Positions 46,051 through 58,917 are shown, numbered from the stretch's first letter. The stretch: 64,000 nucleotides of DNA from Paramarasmius palmivorus (GCA_037176845.1 JAYKXP010000041.1:310001-374000); one strand, 5' to 3'. Numbers and translations are program-made. Notes: generated by a model from the sequence alone, not told the origin.

Positions 46051-46859
46051 TGCGATGGTGGGTGACCAAAGAGAAGAAACTGTTCCTTTCACACCTGGCG
46101 CTAACCTTATCCATTGGACCCACAGTCAGCTGGCACTAGTCAAGGCTACCTGAGTTGCAGAAGGACGAATAAAGTCTTCGGCAGCCCATCCTAAGCCTTT
46201 GAGTTCTGATATCTGGAGTATAGTGTTTGAATGCTGGAGAGCTTGGTCTGAGGTGGTGACGGTTTAGGATCAAGATTTGGGCGCTTACCAAAATTTCCGT
46301 CTTGCCTTCTACGCTCACCACCTCTCCAATCAACTACACGGAGCCCCGGTTACCCAATATTATTATAAGCAAAATGAGACTATGAAATATTCAGGTTTCG
46401 TATGAGCTACTCTGAGGTGAGCACCACGCAAGTCCCATCGTCGTCGCCGTTGACATAGACATTCCTCCTCCTTTCTCTGAAGACTCCGGAATAGTACACG
46501 TCCGACCACACTTCAAAACCAAAGATAGTCCAGAAGACATGCCTTGTACAAATCCGGTCAAAGTCCGTTCGATACCAACTTCGCACTCCAAGATCCCATA
46601 CAAGAATTCGAAACTTGAGTTTTAACACGGCGGGTCACATCGGCGATAGTTCGCGCCCGTCCACGTCGACCGTTGACGGGATGGTTTTGGGACCGAAGGG
46701 AACCTGAGTCGCTGCTCTTGGCTATCTGTATAGCAGTGCAGCGCTCAAACTTCGTATGACTTTGGAACCGCCCTGACCGTGGACTTTTCCCTTCGATTCG
46801 TATTTATACACCTTCAAATTCAAATTCGTACGACCTCGCCCACCTTACCCGCCTTCTCT
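46051..46859. other. Intergenic stretch, nothing recognised
   Basis: About 800 bp. A GATTTGGGCGCTTACC block near 46265-46290 resembles the diverged repeat at 31100/33380. Confidence 0.45.
46801..46808 (+). promoter_or_regulatory. TATA-like box of the 46860 membrane gene
   Basis: TATTTATA, about 52-59 bp upstream of ATG 46860. Confidence 0.45.
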
Positions 46860-48257
46860 ATGGCTGTCCCGCAAATTCGTCTAGATACAGTCAGTCTCGT
46901 CGCTTTCTGCCTTGAGGGCATTCTGTATGGCAAGTAATTTCCCTGCTAGGCACCTCGATGATTAACTTGGCTTACCTGGTGGTTATAGGTGTTCTCTTAT
47001 TACTGTGTGGATTTTATTTGTTCGTTTACCTCGACAAACGAAAACGAAACCACTCGTTTTCACGTACGCATCCAAGGCCCGAGCTGAGCAGTAAAACCCA
47101 TGTTGGCGCCTTTGTCGTAGTAATACTCATGTTTTTGCTGGGATCTACCGTGAGTCTTGAAGTATGTGCTGGCCAAAAATGTATGCCAAAGCCTGATATA
47201 GCATATTGGAGTTGATATGTATCGGGTTCTCGATGCCTTTATCTTCAAGCAGGGTGTTCAAACACCAAACGAGGCGCTATCTGTCGTGAACGTCAGATCG
47301 TACCTAGTCAAGACTAGTGTCTATTATCTGCAAACCTTGGTTGCAGATGCGTTTTGGGTGGGTCATTCGCCGCGATTCTGTCATCTTATTTGGGGCTGAC
47401 GACTCAGATAACAGTTATATCGCGCATACATCGTTTGGAACAACGATAAACGCGTAGGGGTTGGTTTAGGGATGTGCCTACTAGGTACTGTAGGTATGTC
47501 GACCAAGTGCACAAATCATTCAAGTGTGTGGCTGATCATCCAATGTAAAAGTGACCGGTGCCCGAGTCATCGAGCTTTTCACCCATGCCTCAAATGGCGG
47601 GGACCCGATCTTTGCGTCTCAATACCACGTATGGGCCATATCCTTTTTACTATTCACGTTGGCCACGAACTTGGGAAGCACAAGTTCGTATCCGAATCTT
47701 TCGCTATTTCTTTTGTTGCTCAACGAATGCGATAGGCTTGATAGCATGTCGTATTTGGTACATGCACCACAAGACGCAAACGCTGTTCTCCGCAGCAAAA
47801 GAGGTGCATTCCAATCAGTTGCCGACCATCGCAGTAATGGTTATCGAATCTGGCGCTATATACTCTGTGACATCGATCGTGTTATTGGTTCTCTACCTAT
47901 GTGGCAGCTATGCTCAATACATTGTCTATGATGCGGTCAGTTCTCATTCTATCTGTTTCATGTTTAAACGCTCATGTCTGTTCAACACGCAGATTACCCA
48001 ATTGATTGTAAGTAGCGTCTGCCACTATTCAAGGATCATAACTGAAAACAGGCACTTAGGGAATTGTCTTTACTGTCATTATCCTGCGAGCGGTGCTTGG
48101 AATATCCAATTATCAAACTTCGCATCTTCCAAGCGTCGTGATACCACCGCGAGAGTTGGAAGTAACAACGACTCAACACAGTATACAGCGTCCTGTACTC
48201 ATACATGCTACCAAGTCATGGTCACCATCGACCTCAATCTCCCATGATGAATTGTAA
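46860..48257 (+). CDS. Seven-helix-like integral membrane protein (paralog of 27003-28324)
   Basis: ATG 46860-46862 begins MAVPQIRLDTVSLVAFCLEG. The first intron (46930-46988) starts GCAAGT and ends TTATAG; only a GC-AG intron here keeps frame into VLLLLCGFYLFVYL. Further blocks: THVGAFVVVILMFLLGS, YYLQTLVADAFW (intron) LYRAYIVWNNDKR, IELFTHASNGG, AVMVIESGAIYSVTSIVLLV, and the C-terminal GIVFTVIILRAVLG, ending in ISHDEL (TAA 48255-48257). The DAFW/LYR junction intron matches that of the paralog. Likely a plasma- or endomembrane protein with about seven helices; function of the family is unknown. Confidence 0.75.
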
Positions 48258-48355
48258 AGTAATGTCCATTGTATAGTACCCTAGAATAGTCTTTTACTCG
48301 TGACTTGTAATATGTATCTCGTAGTGTAAATAAGGAATAAAAACGCTCGTAATTA

Positions 48356-50228
48356 TCATACTTTGATCTGGTCATCCAAGACGCGATTGGCCTCCTGTTC
48401 CGCCTCCGCCGACTCTTCCCTCCTTCCGAGGTACTCCAAGCAATAAGATACCCGCATCCATGCCTTATGCAGTACCTTGGCACGCTTTGCACGTTCCTCA
48501 AATGCATCACGTCGCTCCCCTGGCAACTCCTCCAGACTTGTCAAGAACTGACCTGCTAGCGCCACCGCCCTTCTCGCTGTTCCCAACGCCTTCTCACCCT
48601 TCCCGAGATCCGAAAGGATGAATGACTGATTGAGAAGTGCATTCGCCAAATTGAATCCGTATAATTCGGGCTCCTCGTTCTCCAGAACGCTAAAATGGTG
48701 AACGGCTTCGTGGGCTGCGTCTAAAGCAGCCATCAGACTGGTGTCACCATTCAGTTCCTTTACCCGGTAATGTCCAGGCAGCGAAGGCATGTTAAGGCCA
48801 CCACCAACCGAACGCGCCGCCTTTCTATTCGTCCACGCTTCCGCAAGACAAACGGAAAGATTATAGAGTGCGTTACCAAGTTCTAACCGAAAGCTGGTTT
48901 CGGCTCGGAAGGCCTCCCTGTACAGGGCAACACTTTCTGACAGAATGTTCAAGAGTTCTCGTTCGTGATGATGTGATATAGTTCCTAGGCGATGACTAAC
49001 GTCAAGGTCTTTGAGACACCTGGCCACATGTGTCAAGGAGTTGGCTAAAGCACCTGTCGTTCGAGCGTTTTCATCCAGAGAGACAATGATGCGGCGAAGG
49101 CCGACAGCTTTCCGAGCTGCAATCATGGCTTCAGTAGGAAAGTTATGCGATCGGAGTCGCCTATGCTCTGCGTCGAGGTCATCAGCCTGTTGGTGAAGAG
49201 ACCTTAGAGTCGAGGGACGATTAGGCCGGAGTGAGCTTGTATGAGATTGTGTGGATGTCGATGACTGGCTGGACGATGACCGCATCCTCGACGGAAATGG
49301 GACACGAACTGGATGTACAGGCTAGTAGAATGGTCAGCAAGAGCCAGCGAAGTATATACATGGAACATACAGATTGGTGTATTCGATCCACGGAAGCCGA
49401 TTTCGGTATCGTACTGGAGGTACTTGATAGTGAAGATATGTCCGATTTTGGAGAGAGAATTCCTCGGGTGATCACAGGCTACCGGTCTAGTCAGGGTGCC
49501 GAATAAACAAAGTTGGAACGGATTTACATACCGGAGAAGTAGGCTTCGGGGTCTTTTGCAGTGTGCGCCTTTGTGTCACAGGTGATGCGCTTCCGTCTCG
49601 GACTTTAGGCGTTCGTCGTAATAGCTCGTCGAGCTTGCGGTTCACCTCGACGTTGTGGTGCCCTAGCTTACGCTCTATTCGTATAGTACTGAGCGCCTAC
49701 ACCGGGTAGCGACTGTCAGAAGCCATTCAGCTGAGATGGATTTGTAACTTACAGTGAACTCTTGGAAACAAGCTACTATCTGCTTGTCGATCGCCAATAG
49801 AGCAGCTTCAATCGAGTCCTTATTGAACCAATGCATAAAGTTGGACATTGTCGCGCGAGCTGCAGGCTTGTTACAGCTCTCCAGCGCATGCTCCATATCT
49901 CTACCGGAGGACAGCTATCAGCTAATCTAATCATCCCCCAAGCGATCGATATAGGCGTACGACTTCAGCTTCTTGATCGCGCGTCGGAGACTGGGACTAC
50001 TCCTCGCCGTAATTTTGCTACATTCCTGGTTGAGTGACCTGAGCGAGTTATTGATTCGATGTACCAGGGTCCGATGTGTCTCCTTGTTCCCTTTAATCTG
50101 CGTATGCCAAGCTTGTGAGCCACGTTAGGTATGATCAATATGGTATAAGAACGCACCTTTTCGACCGCCTCCTTCAGCTTGAACCCAAGGGCAACAAGAT
50201 TAGCAAGGAGAGAAAGGGTATCCGACAT
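48356..50228 (-). CDS. Helical-bundle (HeLo/MLKL-like?) N-terminus plus TPR-like protein
   Basis: Starts at ATG 50226-50228 (MSDTLSLLANLVALGFKLKE), with at least five introns. Residues 1-140, predicted helical, resemble the four-helix bundle of fungal HeLo/MLKL-type N-termini (repeated blocks KLKEAVEKI, THRTLVHRINNSLRSL, SSPSLRRAIKKL); this identification is tentative. A Ser/Thr-rich linker with NVEVNRKLDELLRRTPKV follows. The last exon (48356-49285) contains TPR-like helices such as SVALYREAFRAETSFRLELG and GFNLANALLNQSFILSDLGK. In fungi and plants such bundles can drive membrane-permeabilising cell death. Whether this one does is inference. It lies about 4 kb from the NLR. Confidence 0.55.
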
Positions 50229-51681
50229 CGCACAGGGTATGCGAACCAAGTCGTCAGGTCCAACCTGGAACTGCCAGGAATATTCCCAGCTACGGTGCCT
50301 TTCGAAGGCTTATAAGAGCAGATGTATATTATAGGTTGTTCGAAGTCTTGTTCAGGCACATGACACGATGCCAGTTCGGCAAGGCGTTGCGAAGCCATAT
50401 CTTGACCATATTAATGGGGATGTGCGAACACAACTGTCCGTATATGTGTATGCCTCGGTGGCGTGTCATGGGAGACTCGTTCGGATATGAAAAAGAGAAC
50501 CATGAGAAGTATTGCCGAATTCGTCGTACGAGCCTCGAATTCGCTTGTACTTATGGTGAAAGATTTCCTCTCTGTATCAATCTTAGTGAGAAAGGGAAAG
50601 GAAGGGTAAACGAATGCACTCGCCTGAACAGACTGGATAAAAACCTATGGAAAGGCTTCGGAGCAATATCAAATATCGTCGAAGTGCATCCCGCTGTTTA
50701 CGAGACAAACTCAAAGCTTCGGCGTGCACTTGTCAATCTTTTCTCCTCTTCTGGTAGTGATTCTGGAGCACCAGGCCGATAAGCGGCGTATAACGCTCAA
50801 AGTGCCAAATGATGGAGAACCGTAGACATCGCTATTAGGCAGGAGGTGACCGCAGACATGGAAACTGAGCATGGTCGTAAGGATGTGGCGGAATGAGCTG
50901 GTGGAATCGAAGACTGTCTATTGCTTATATATGGTGCTAACGGGGCAACCAACAGCCACGAGGAGAATCGATAGCGTTATGTATATTCGTTGCCTGCCTG
51001 CGTTTCTTCATTGAAGTCTGAAGACATTCCTGTTGTCGATTCTAATACAAGTCCCGAGCCTATCCCAAACGTCAGAATGACAAACGTGGACAGAAAAGTC
51101 GTAGACGCACCTTGGGTCTTCTAGAACCGTGTATACATTCAGTTTCCTGTGATAGTCTGCGAAGTCCGTCTCCTGCCCAATGGCCATTATCTTCTATGTC
51201 CGCCTTTTGCTCACAGTCGAGTCAAAAGGCGATATAAAGCGTGGCTAATTGACGTTAAAAGTCGTGAACCGAGTTATGATTACGCTGTACATGAGAGCGG
51301 CGAGAAGCCGACAGGTGCAGCAGAGATTCCATGGTAGCGCCTTTCAGTTCGAGTAATTGAGCAGGAATCGAGGAATTATGTGTGCTAGACGGTGGTAAGA
51401 GTGGAGAACAGGTTCAAGTTCAGGCTGTAACGTGTAGAACGCGAGGCCTTTTTTCCCCGGCATCTGCCGCAGTAATTAGCGCCCAAATTTAATGACCCTC
51501 GGGGCAAAAGCAATTTCGACTAAACTCGTCTTTTTATTTTTCAAATAGTGTACAAAGTGCCGACAATATATACAACCTAGCATTATACAGACTATAGATA
51601 TGTACTCATCTAGTGTCCATCTACTATCTAAGCGCGTCATAGGATATCTCTACGTCTAGATATCTAAAACTCTACTTGCTT
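50229..51681. other. Intergenic stretch with one weak ORF
   Basis: About 1.45 kb. A plus-strand frame ending at 50782 (about 140 codons, ending RRALVNLFSSSGSDSGAPGR) shows no recognised family. Otherwise no signal. Confidence 0.4.
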
Positions 51682-53289
51682 TTAGATGGATCGCCTCAAT
51701 ACCTCATCAATACAAGCTACTCCCTCATACGAAAGCGCACCCCTCCAAGCCTCCTTCAAATCCTCCAAATCATGCATACGCGTCAACACCGCCAAAGCAG
51801 GCGACTGTGCAGCGCCTTCAGGCGTCATAGGGTCCACTGATACGATAGCCGGTGGATCCACCGAAGAAGACGGCACAGCAGAGTGAACCGACGAAGATTC
51901 GAGCCATGACGTGGAAAGAGTCGTTTCTGGAACAGGCGAAGACGACGTCACGATTTCGTGAGTATTCTCCGGCGCTGATGATGGCGCTGATGAGGATACA
52001 CCAATATCGAATCGCAACGCGGGTGGTGTCGATGGTCGCCGTGGAAGAATGTTAGCCACGGGTGAAGGAGCTGATGAACACGAGTGTTGAGCGTGAAGAT
52101 GGTATACGAGGATAGCCAGCGATATCGCTTCGACGGGCCGATTACGCGGTGTGACAATCAAAAGATTCTTCCTGTCCGAGTTTTCACCGGTGGTGTCTTC
52201 CGACGACCAAAACTCCTGGATTGTTTTTGCTGCAGACGTAAGCTGCTCGTTGGATAGACCGGCAACACCATCGTCTCGTAAGGAGTCGGTCGGGATGTAA
52301 AACCTATGGGTGTTGCCATCTTCTCCTATGGAACTACAGGTTGCGTCCACGGCGTCCAGCGGAGGTCGTGTCTCGACCCTGAGGATATACTTGAACATTC
52401 GTCGCTCCCTTTCTTCCGTTTCGTGCGCGTATCTCGCAAACTCTTGACGTTTCTCCGCGTCAGCCTCGTCTTCCTCCTCCTCAGAACTGAGGACCTTTTC
52501 CTTTCCTTTCGATACAGCGACAAAGGCGGAGGTTCCGATATCAAAGGCGATCCATATTCCTGATCCTTTGACGACCTCCTGTTTGTGCTTCCTCATATCC
52601 CATTCTTCTCTCCACTTGGCGTGCTGCTCCTCGGGAGAGAGCTTCAGGTGCGTACGTCTCCGTCTCGGCATATGGTGAACGTGGGGCTGAAGATGGCCTT
52701 TCGGCTTGGGTAAGCCTAGACTATGTGGGATAGATCGAGATGGCGTCGTGTCTCCTGTGAGGACGTTGTCATTTGCTTCCTCGGATGACGACGCCGATGA
52801 AGAACGAGACGACGAGGAGGATCGTGCAGGCGAAGGTGAAGGTGAGGAATTGCGGGAAGGTTGTTGAGGTAACGGTGAATCAGAGGGGCAGGTAGTACGG
52901 TTCGATGAGTGCAACGTTTTGTTTGCTCGGGAAGCATTTTCCGTCGACGACGAACTCGGTGCCCGAACAGCCTTCCTTCTGACGGGTGGTGGAGCGTTGT
53001 TGGGGGTACGTTTAGGTCGCCGTCGAGGAAGATTACTGATATGAGGTTGGAGTGGCCCTTTGCCATCACCGTTGGGTCTGTTCACGGAGTTCATGGTGGG
53101 TGAAGGATATGCAAGAATGGGAGGTTTCTGTGATGGATTAAAAGGCTTCTGTCTTGCTGTGGCACAGGTTCCAGCATGTGTTAGAAGGATGTTATCCTTT
53201 CGATTGTGGCTGGAACACGGTGTCACCACGAGGGTTGAGGATGTGGTAGAATCGCAACAAGATGGTGTGGGAGACAATAGAACGTTCAT
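51682..53289 (-). CDS. Low-complexity protein with a phosphatase-like segment, function unknown
   Basis: Intronless frame of 535 residues from ATG 53287-53289; the inner ATG at residue 66 (MNSVNRPNGDGKG) is an alternative start. Residues 76-90 (GPLQPHISNLPRRR) and about 198-212 (GHLQPHVHHMPRRR) form an internal repeat, and the region between is Ser-rich. From about 290 a conserved-looking core appears: MFKYILRVETRPPLDAV, FYIPTDSLRDDGVAGLSNEQ and NLLIVTPRNRPVEAISLAIL. The last block has the position of a dual-specificity phosphatase P-loop, but the catalytic HCxxGxxR is not there. So this is perhaps a pseudophosphatase or an unrelated fold. The C-terminus ends EGVACIDEVLRRSI. Confidence 0.6.
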   Translation of the reverse strand: MNVLLSPTPSCCDSTTSSTLVVTPCSSHNRKDNILLTHAGTCATARQKPFNPSQKPPILAYPSPTMNSVNRPNGDGKGPLQPHISNLPRRRPKRTPNNAPPPVRRKAVRAPSSSSTENASRANKTLHSSNRTTCPSDSPLPQQPSRNSSPSPSPARSSSSSRSSSASSSEEANDNVLTGDTTPSRSIPHSLGLPKPKGHLQPHVHHMPRRRRTHLKLSPEEQHAKWREEWDMRKHKQEVVKGSGIWIAFDIGTSAFVAVSKGKEKVLSSEEEEDEADAEKRQEFARYAHETEERERRMFKYILRVETRPPLDAVDATCSSIGEDGNTHRFYIPTDSLRDDGVAGLSNEQLTSAAKTIQEFWSSEDTTGENSDRKNLLIVTPRNRPVEAISLAILVYHLHAQHSCSSAPSPVANILPRRPSTPPALRFDIGVSSSAPSSAPENTHEIVTSSSPVPETTLSTSWLESSSVHSAVPSSSVDPPAIVSVDPMTPEGAAQSPALAVLTRMHDLEDLKEAWRGALSYEGVACIDEVLRRSI

Positions 53290-54305
53290 CTCATGTGCAC
53301 CGCAACACCAAATGATAACGGGGTCCCGCTAAGAAACTGACTGCATATGTAAGGAAACTTCCGAGAGGAGTAAACGGATAAGACCTTACCCTCTTCCAGA
53401 CAAACTTGTATCAAGCCAGGTCGACTCAACGGTACTATTCCAGTCGCTTTCGACCTTTCCCTTCGAATGTCCCTCAAAACTCTTTCACAAAGAGACCTCT
53501 GTAGTCCTTTGCCCTCCTGTTACGATCCCGCTTCTCGGAAACTTGCGAAATGGATAGGCTCCAAGTTGATTACCGGTTGATTATCAATGGGTGAGTTGTC
53601 GAACGGCGAAGCGAGAGATTGTACGGCTGAGACCGGCTCAGAAGAGCTGGAACTTATATATGACGATGAGAGTAGAGATGGGATTTAGGGAGTAGTAATG
53701 TGGAGCGTCGTCATCGAAAGAGAGGGACACCGCTAAGGACGCTGGTTAAGAGCGGTAGGGGGTGAGGTAATCCCGCTTGTTCAGGAACCTTCTCTGCGTC
53801 ACTCTTCCGCAGAGTATCCACTACAATAGGCCTAGTTTCTCGCTGTAAGTACTGGCTATGTACAGTAACACAGAGCCTAGCTCAGCTGTCGTTGTGATTT
53901 TTTAAAAATGATAATGAATCGGTAAGATTTTTCTCTTTTTTCGACAATTGGTCCAAATTCACGCTATCCACTTGTAGGGCAGATGTGGATGTTTCTTATC
54001 AACCTTTTGGTTTCAATGGCTGCAAATATAGAGCTCAAAGGCAGTGAATTCATGTGAAGGCTGTTGAAGCGACAGCGAAACTGCCAAACAGCCGCTTCGA
54101 AATACCATTATCTACATCAGCTTCTATTGGGATTCGCAAGTCCCATCGAATCAAAGCGAACGTTTTGATAGCCTCGAGGCTTCCTATTACTCAAGTCTGG
54201 ACCCACAGCTCAACTGCTGTGACTCAGAGGTTGGTATAAAGAGCTCCCTTTGCTGGCTTTTCTGCTGCCGTCTCCGAAATCATCGACAAACTCCAGCTAT
54301 CTCAA
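53290..54305. other. Intergenic stretch
   Basis: About 1 kb before the NLR; a short minus-strand ORF (53286-53477) has an exon-like donor but cannot be joined in frame to the gene at 51682. A TATAAA at 54235 belongs to the NLR. Confidence 0.45.
54235..54240 (+). promoter_or_regulatory. TATA box of the NLR gene
   Basis: TATAAA, 66-71 bp upstream of ATG 54306. Confidence 0.5.
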
Positions 54306-57300
54306 ATGCATCTCCTCCGCAATCTCAGTTTTCGCTCTGTGAAACGTTCGTCCTCTACCAGTAGTGAGTTGTTTCCTAAGTCAGCTTCATAGCACCTGAC
54401 TGACCAGTGACTTGATTACAGCATCTTCTACTATTCGCTGCCCAGACGCAGAGCAGAACGACAGCAAAGCTATCCAGCTACTTCAAGGAAACAATAAAGT
54501 CAAGCAGGCGGTTTTGAATGGATTAGTGACCATTTCGAGGATAGTCGACGGTCTGGCAGAAGTCATCCCAGTTCCGGGCTTGAAGGCCGTTACCTCAAGT
54601 TTGCTGATTCTTGCGGGGCTTTACCAGGTATGCTCAACGCTCACGTAGCAAGCGGACGAACTCACGAACTCACACACAGAAATATGAGGACAATGCCGAA
54701 CATTTTGAGGATTTCGTTCAGAGCATCGCTCGGTTCGAAACACTTATCAGCCCTCTCCTCCATCCCGAAGACGATCACCCGATGAACCCCCGTATCAAAG
54801 AGCAGCTGGAGCAACTTTCTAGGTGCGAACCATGATCCCGGCAGTCTCACTGTACTAATTTTAACATATCTCGACCTTCAGCGATCTCTTGACCTACCAA
54901 ATGGAGGTACAGAGACGAATCGAAGATTATCAATCTTTACTGGCAAAAATCAAGCGGATACTTTCCGTACACGAGGATGCTAGGCTATTGATCGAGATGA
55001 CAACGAGGCTGAAAGACGCCTTTCAGGCGATCCAGGTGGATATCCGTTAGCCCCTGCTTTCCTAGTTACTGACTTTCTCGCAGTTTACTGCGATAATAGA
55101 TACGAACGATAAAGTACAGGTAAACTTAGGTGTCGTTATGAACTTCGCATAGTCACTGATTATTCCATTGACAGCAAACCTTTGACGGCGTGGATGTAAG
55201 TGTCGTGTATGCCTTTATTCTTGACAGCATGAAGACTGAAAACGTATATTGTTGCACGGAACAGACGCTACTATCAACAAGTAAGCTCCATCTGACAATC
55301 GTACTCAAAATCTCCTAACGAAAAGTAGTCTCGCTACCCTGTGACCTTGACGCCTGTCATGATAGCGGCGACCGACCCCGATGTTTGGACGGTACCCGTA
55401 CTCGCATAATTCAGCACATTATCAAGTGGGCTAGCACCCATGATCGACGTCGAATTTACTGGTTATCAGGCTCTCCCGGGACAGGCAAATCCACAATAGC
55501 CTGCACGGTCGCTCATACACTCTCCGGAACATTCAACCCGTATTTTGCCAGTTACTTCTGTTCCAGGGAACGAGACCTCAGAAAGCTGGTACCCACGTTG
55601 GCCGTCCGACTCCGTGGGGCAAAAGAGTTCCGCCCGTTTCTCGGTCGTGTCGTACAGAAGGAAGAGGGAGTCGGGTTCAGGTCTATACGGGTACAGCTGA
55701 AGAAGTTGCTCATTGATCCACTCAATTCCTTGTTCAGTCACGCCAACCAACCAGTGTTCCTAGTCATCGATGGTATTGACGAGTATCCCACAGAAGACGG
55801 TATTGACCGGGCTTTGCTGCTCCTAGAAGCCTTGGTCGAACTTCTCCCAGAGGCTCCTTTCCTCAGGGTATTCCTCAGCTCTCAGGGGGTGCCGAAGTGG
55901 GAGACCATTCTCTCTCCAGATCTTTGTCTATCGGTCAATCTCGATGACCATAGCGGAACTGATGAAGTTCAGAAGGATGTACTTTCTTACTTCAAATCCC
56001 TCTTGCGTCAAGATGCCCTACACAGGGCAGACGAGGAGGTTGCCGCAGTCATGTCGCTGGTTGCGAGAAAAGCGAATGGATCATTCCTCTATGCCTACAC
56101 GATGTTCAAACTCCTTGAACAAAGTCGTGATCGCTTCTTCCAAGCGGTCAAGTCACCAGATGTCGCGGGTCAAGATGCAATCATAGATATCTACAGCCAA
56201 CTCGTCGATAAAGCGCTGCAGAGAGTGGATGATCGATCCCTCAGGAAGCGACTTTGCAAAGTTTTGCTCGCCATCTCGTGCCTCCGTAGTGCATTGTCGT
56301 TGAAGGATGTGTGTAGCTTACTCGAACTCGATTCGGATGCTGCCCATTTAAAGGATTTCCTTCGAGAATTCTCATCTATCTTGCATGTAGACAGCTCTAC
56401 CTCTCGTCTACATTTCGTCCACAGTTCGTTCAAGGATTTTCTTCAACAAACGTCTTATCTTCACTCCCCACTTTCCGAACCGTCGCACCATTATGTGATC
56501 GCGTCAAGCCTTTTGCGATATATGATCAAGAATCTCCGAAGATCTCCTGACGATTCAAACTCGTCGACAGCACTTGAATATGCTTGCCTGCACTGGGCAC
56601 ATCATCTAGAAAGTGGGGCGCGCGATGACTCCGATCAACGCGCGTTCAAGGAGGTCTGGGATTCGATTTTGGCGTTCACTCGCAGCGAAGTGTGTCTGTT
56701 CTGGATGGAATTCGTTTTGAGGAGGCATTGCATGTCGTTGGTGCAAGAGACCTTGAAGACTGTGAGGGAATGGACCTCACAGAACATGGAGGTGCGTTTA
56801 TTCTCAGCTCGCTAAGCTTGACATTTAGAATCTGTAATCTAGGACTCTCTTGGCGCTTCGTACCATGAGCTGCGCAAATTGATCCTCGCCATTGGTACAG
56901 CGGTAGACATATGTGAACCAGCATTACGGGCATCAGCTCAACAAGTCTACGAGACTTTGCTTTGTCCTATGACTCCTGCTCAAGCATACATAGGAGCAAC
57001 ATATCGGCATGTCAAGCCTTCGGTTACTCTGCTCCATACCCGCCGACAAGGACAAAGAATACCGCTCCTCGACCCGGTCGTTACTCTATCAGTGTCACTC
57101 GATGGCGAACATGTCGTGATAGGAAGCTCACAGGGGGATATTCAGATCTGGAGTACACGTTCAGCTGTGATGGTGGGTGAGATTAAAGCATACGCCAATT
57201 CCACATCGTCCACCATCCATGACATCAAGTTCGTCCGCCCTCGCGGAATCGTTGTTGTCACTGCAGATAGGACAGGAGGATATGTGAACGTCGATGCTTG

Positions 57301-58879
57301 GGACTTTACCAATGGAACGCTTCCTTGCCAGGTCAAGCTTTTGCATACCGAAGCCTACGGCGATCAAGTTGACAGGGGATGGCGACTGGTACTATCAGCG
57401 AACTTCGTATACGCAGCGATACCAGTTGGCCGACTCGTTGTTTGGAAAAGTGCAACCTGGACCGAAGTCACCTCTTCGACTGTTCGCGTGTCAGTGCTCC
57501 TAGCCTTGTCTTCAAGGTTTTTCGTCACAGACCAGCACGTCCAAGCACTCGAGGACGGACAAATCATCCGAGACCTTGTACTTCAATCGCACAAACTTTC
57601 GTGCGCAAGTTTCAATTATGATGAAACACTGCTAGCTGTAGGCGCTGACGATGGGAATATCCGTCTGTATGATACGACCACTTTCGATCTTGAATTCTTC
57701 ATTGAGAACAAACGGCCTGCTCTCACATTCCCCTTGTCCGTTACATTTTCTCCTGACACCTCCATTATTGCTTGCTCCAATGCGACTTGTATATGCATGT
57801 GGGAGACGCAATCTTATGGGAAGGTTACCAAGCTTCATTTGACGGGCGAAAACGTTCGCCTTCACGCCGTATGTTTCTCCCAAAGTGGGAGCCGCTTCAA
57901 GATCGTCTCGATAGAGAACCTCGCAATTAAGTCACTAGGATGGTATAGCTCGGGAATGCCGATCGACTCGCAATATACAACTTCATTTGCCTTCTCACCT
58001 GACAGTCGGTACATCGCTCATGGATTTAAAGATGGATCGATGGGAGCATACGGTGTAGACGACTACAAGCTCGAACGTCCCGTCTACACCCATTCACGGC
58101 CGGCTCGTGGAGTCGGGAGGATATGCCACTTAGTCTACAGTCCAAATGGAAGGCATCTAGCGATAACTTATGAAAATGGGAGTACCGTCCTCACTAGCCC
58201 CTTTTCCATTGCGCCACACTGGACCGTGATGGACAATGACCTGTCTCGCATCCCAATTAAATGTATTACATTTTCAGGGGATTCAAACATGTTGGCCTTA
58301 GGACATACCATAGGCGAGCATGATTCCGAATGTCTCTACATTAGGATATTCGACGTAGAAAAGCGAGGTGTCTCGGGCGAGATGCGGATTCCTCGCCGAA
58401 TTTCATCCAGTGGTGGAAATTGTCTTGATCTATCCATCTCTGGTGCGATCTCTTTGGCGCTATCCCGAACCGGGTCTCTGTGCGCTATTGGCGGACCAGG
58501 TTTTCTCGTTGTGGTCAACCAAAAGGATGGGGTTACGAGCCAAGGGTCTGGCAGAGGAGAGAACTTGTTTAAAATCAAATCTGTGGCTGTTACCGCTGAA
58601 GCTCGGTCTCTCTTCTTCACTGAAGACGATCGATACCTAGTTTCGACAGTTGGTACATTTTGGGCACACAATCTAGAACGTGTGAGGCAAAACAACATTC
58701 CCTTTCGGCGATGTCATTTACAGCAGGATTGGATCATAGACCAGGACGGCAGGCGACGATGTTGGATACCACGTGCAGAACGTTATGATTATGGCTCATC
58801 TTGCTCACGGATGATTTTGCGGGAACGTGCAACGGGAAACATCCTTACCTTGGATGTGGCGCATTGCGTAAAATCATAG
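54306..58879 (+). CDS. NACHT-WD40 NLR-like STAND protein
   Basis: ATG 54306-54308; exon 1 54306-54363, exon 2 54422-54627, further small exons, then a long exon from about 55330 and another from about 56840 to 58879. The N-terminal region (LAEVIPVPGLKAVTSSLLIL, KYEDNAEHFEDFVQSIARFE) is the helical effector-side segment typical of agaricomycete NWD proteins. The NACHT domain has P-loop GSPGTGKST, RxxY/FASYF-type sensor, and Walker B FLVIDGIDEYP, with ATPase helices following. The C-terminal about 650 residues consist of degenerate WD40-type beta-propeller blades (for example SLDGEHVVIGSSQGDIQIWS, VGADDGNIRLYDTTTFD). Fungal STAND proteins of this plan act in non-self recognition, with the propeller sensing ligand and ATP hydrolysis switching oligomerisation; the ligand is unknown. 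Confidence 0.85.
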
Positions 58880-58917
58880 GCTGACATGGCAATACCGGGT
58901 GCGCGTGATAATCCATG

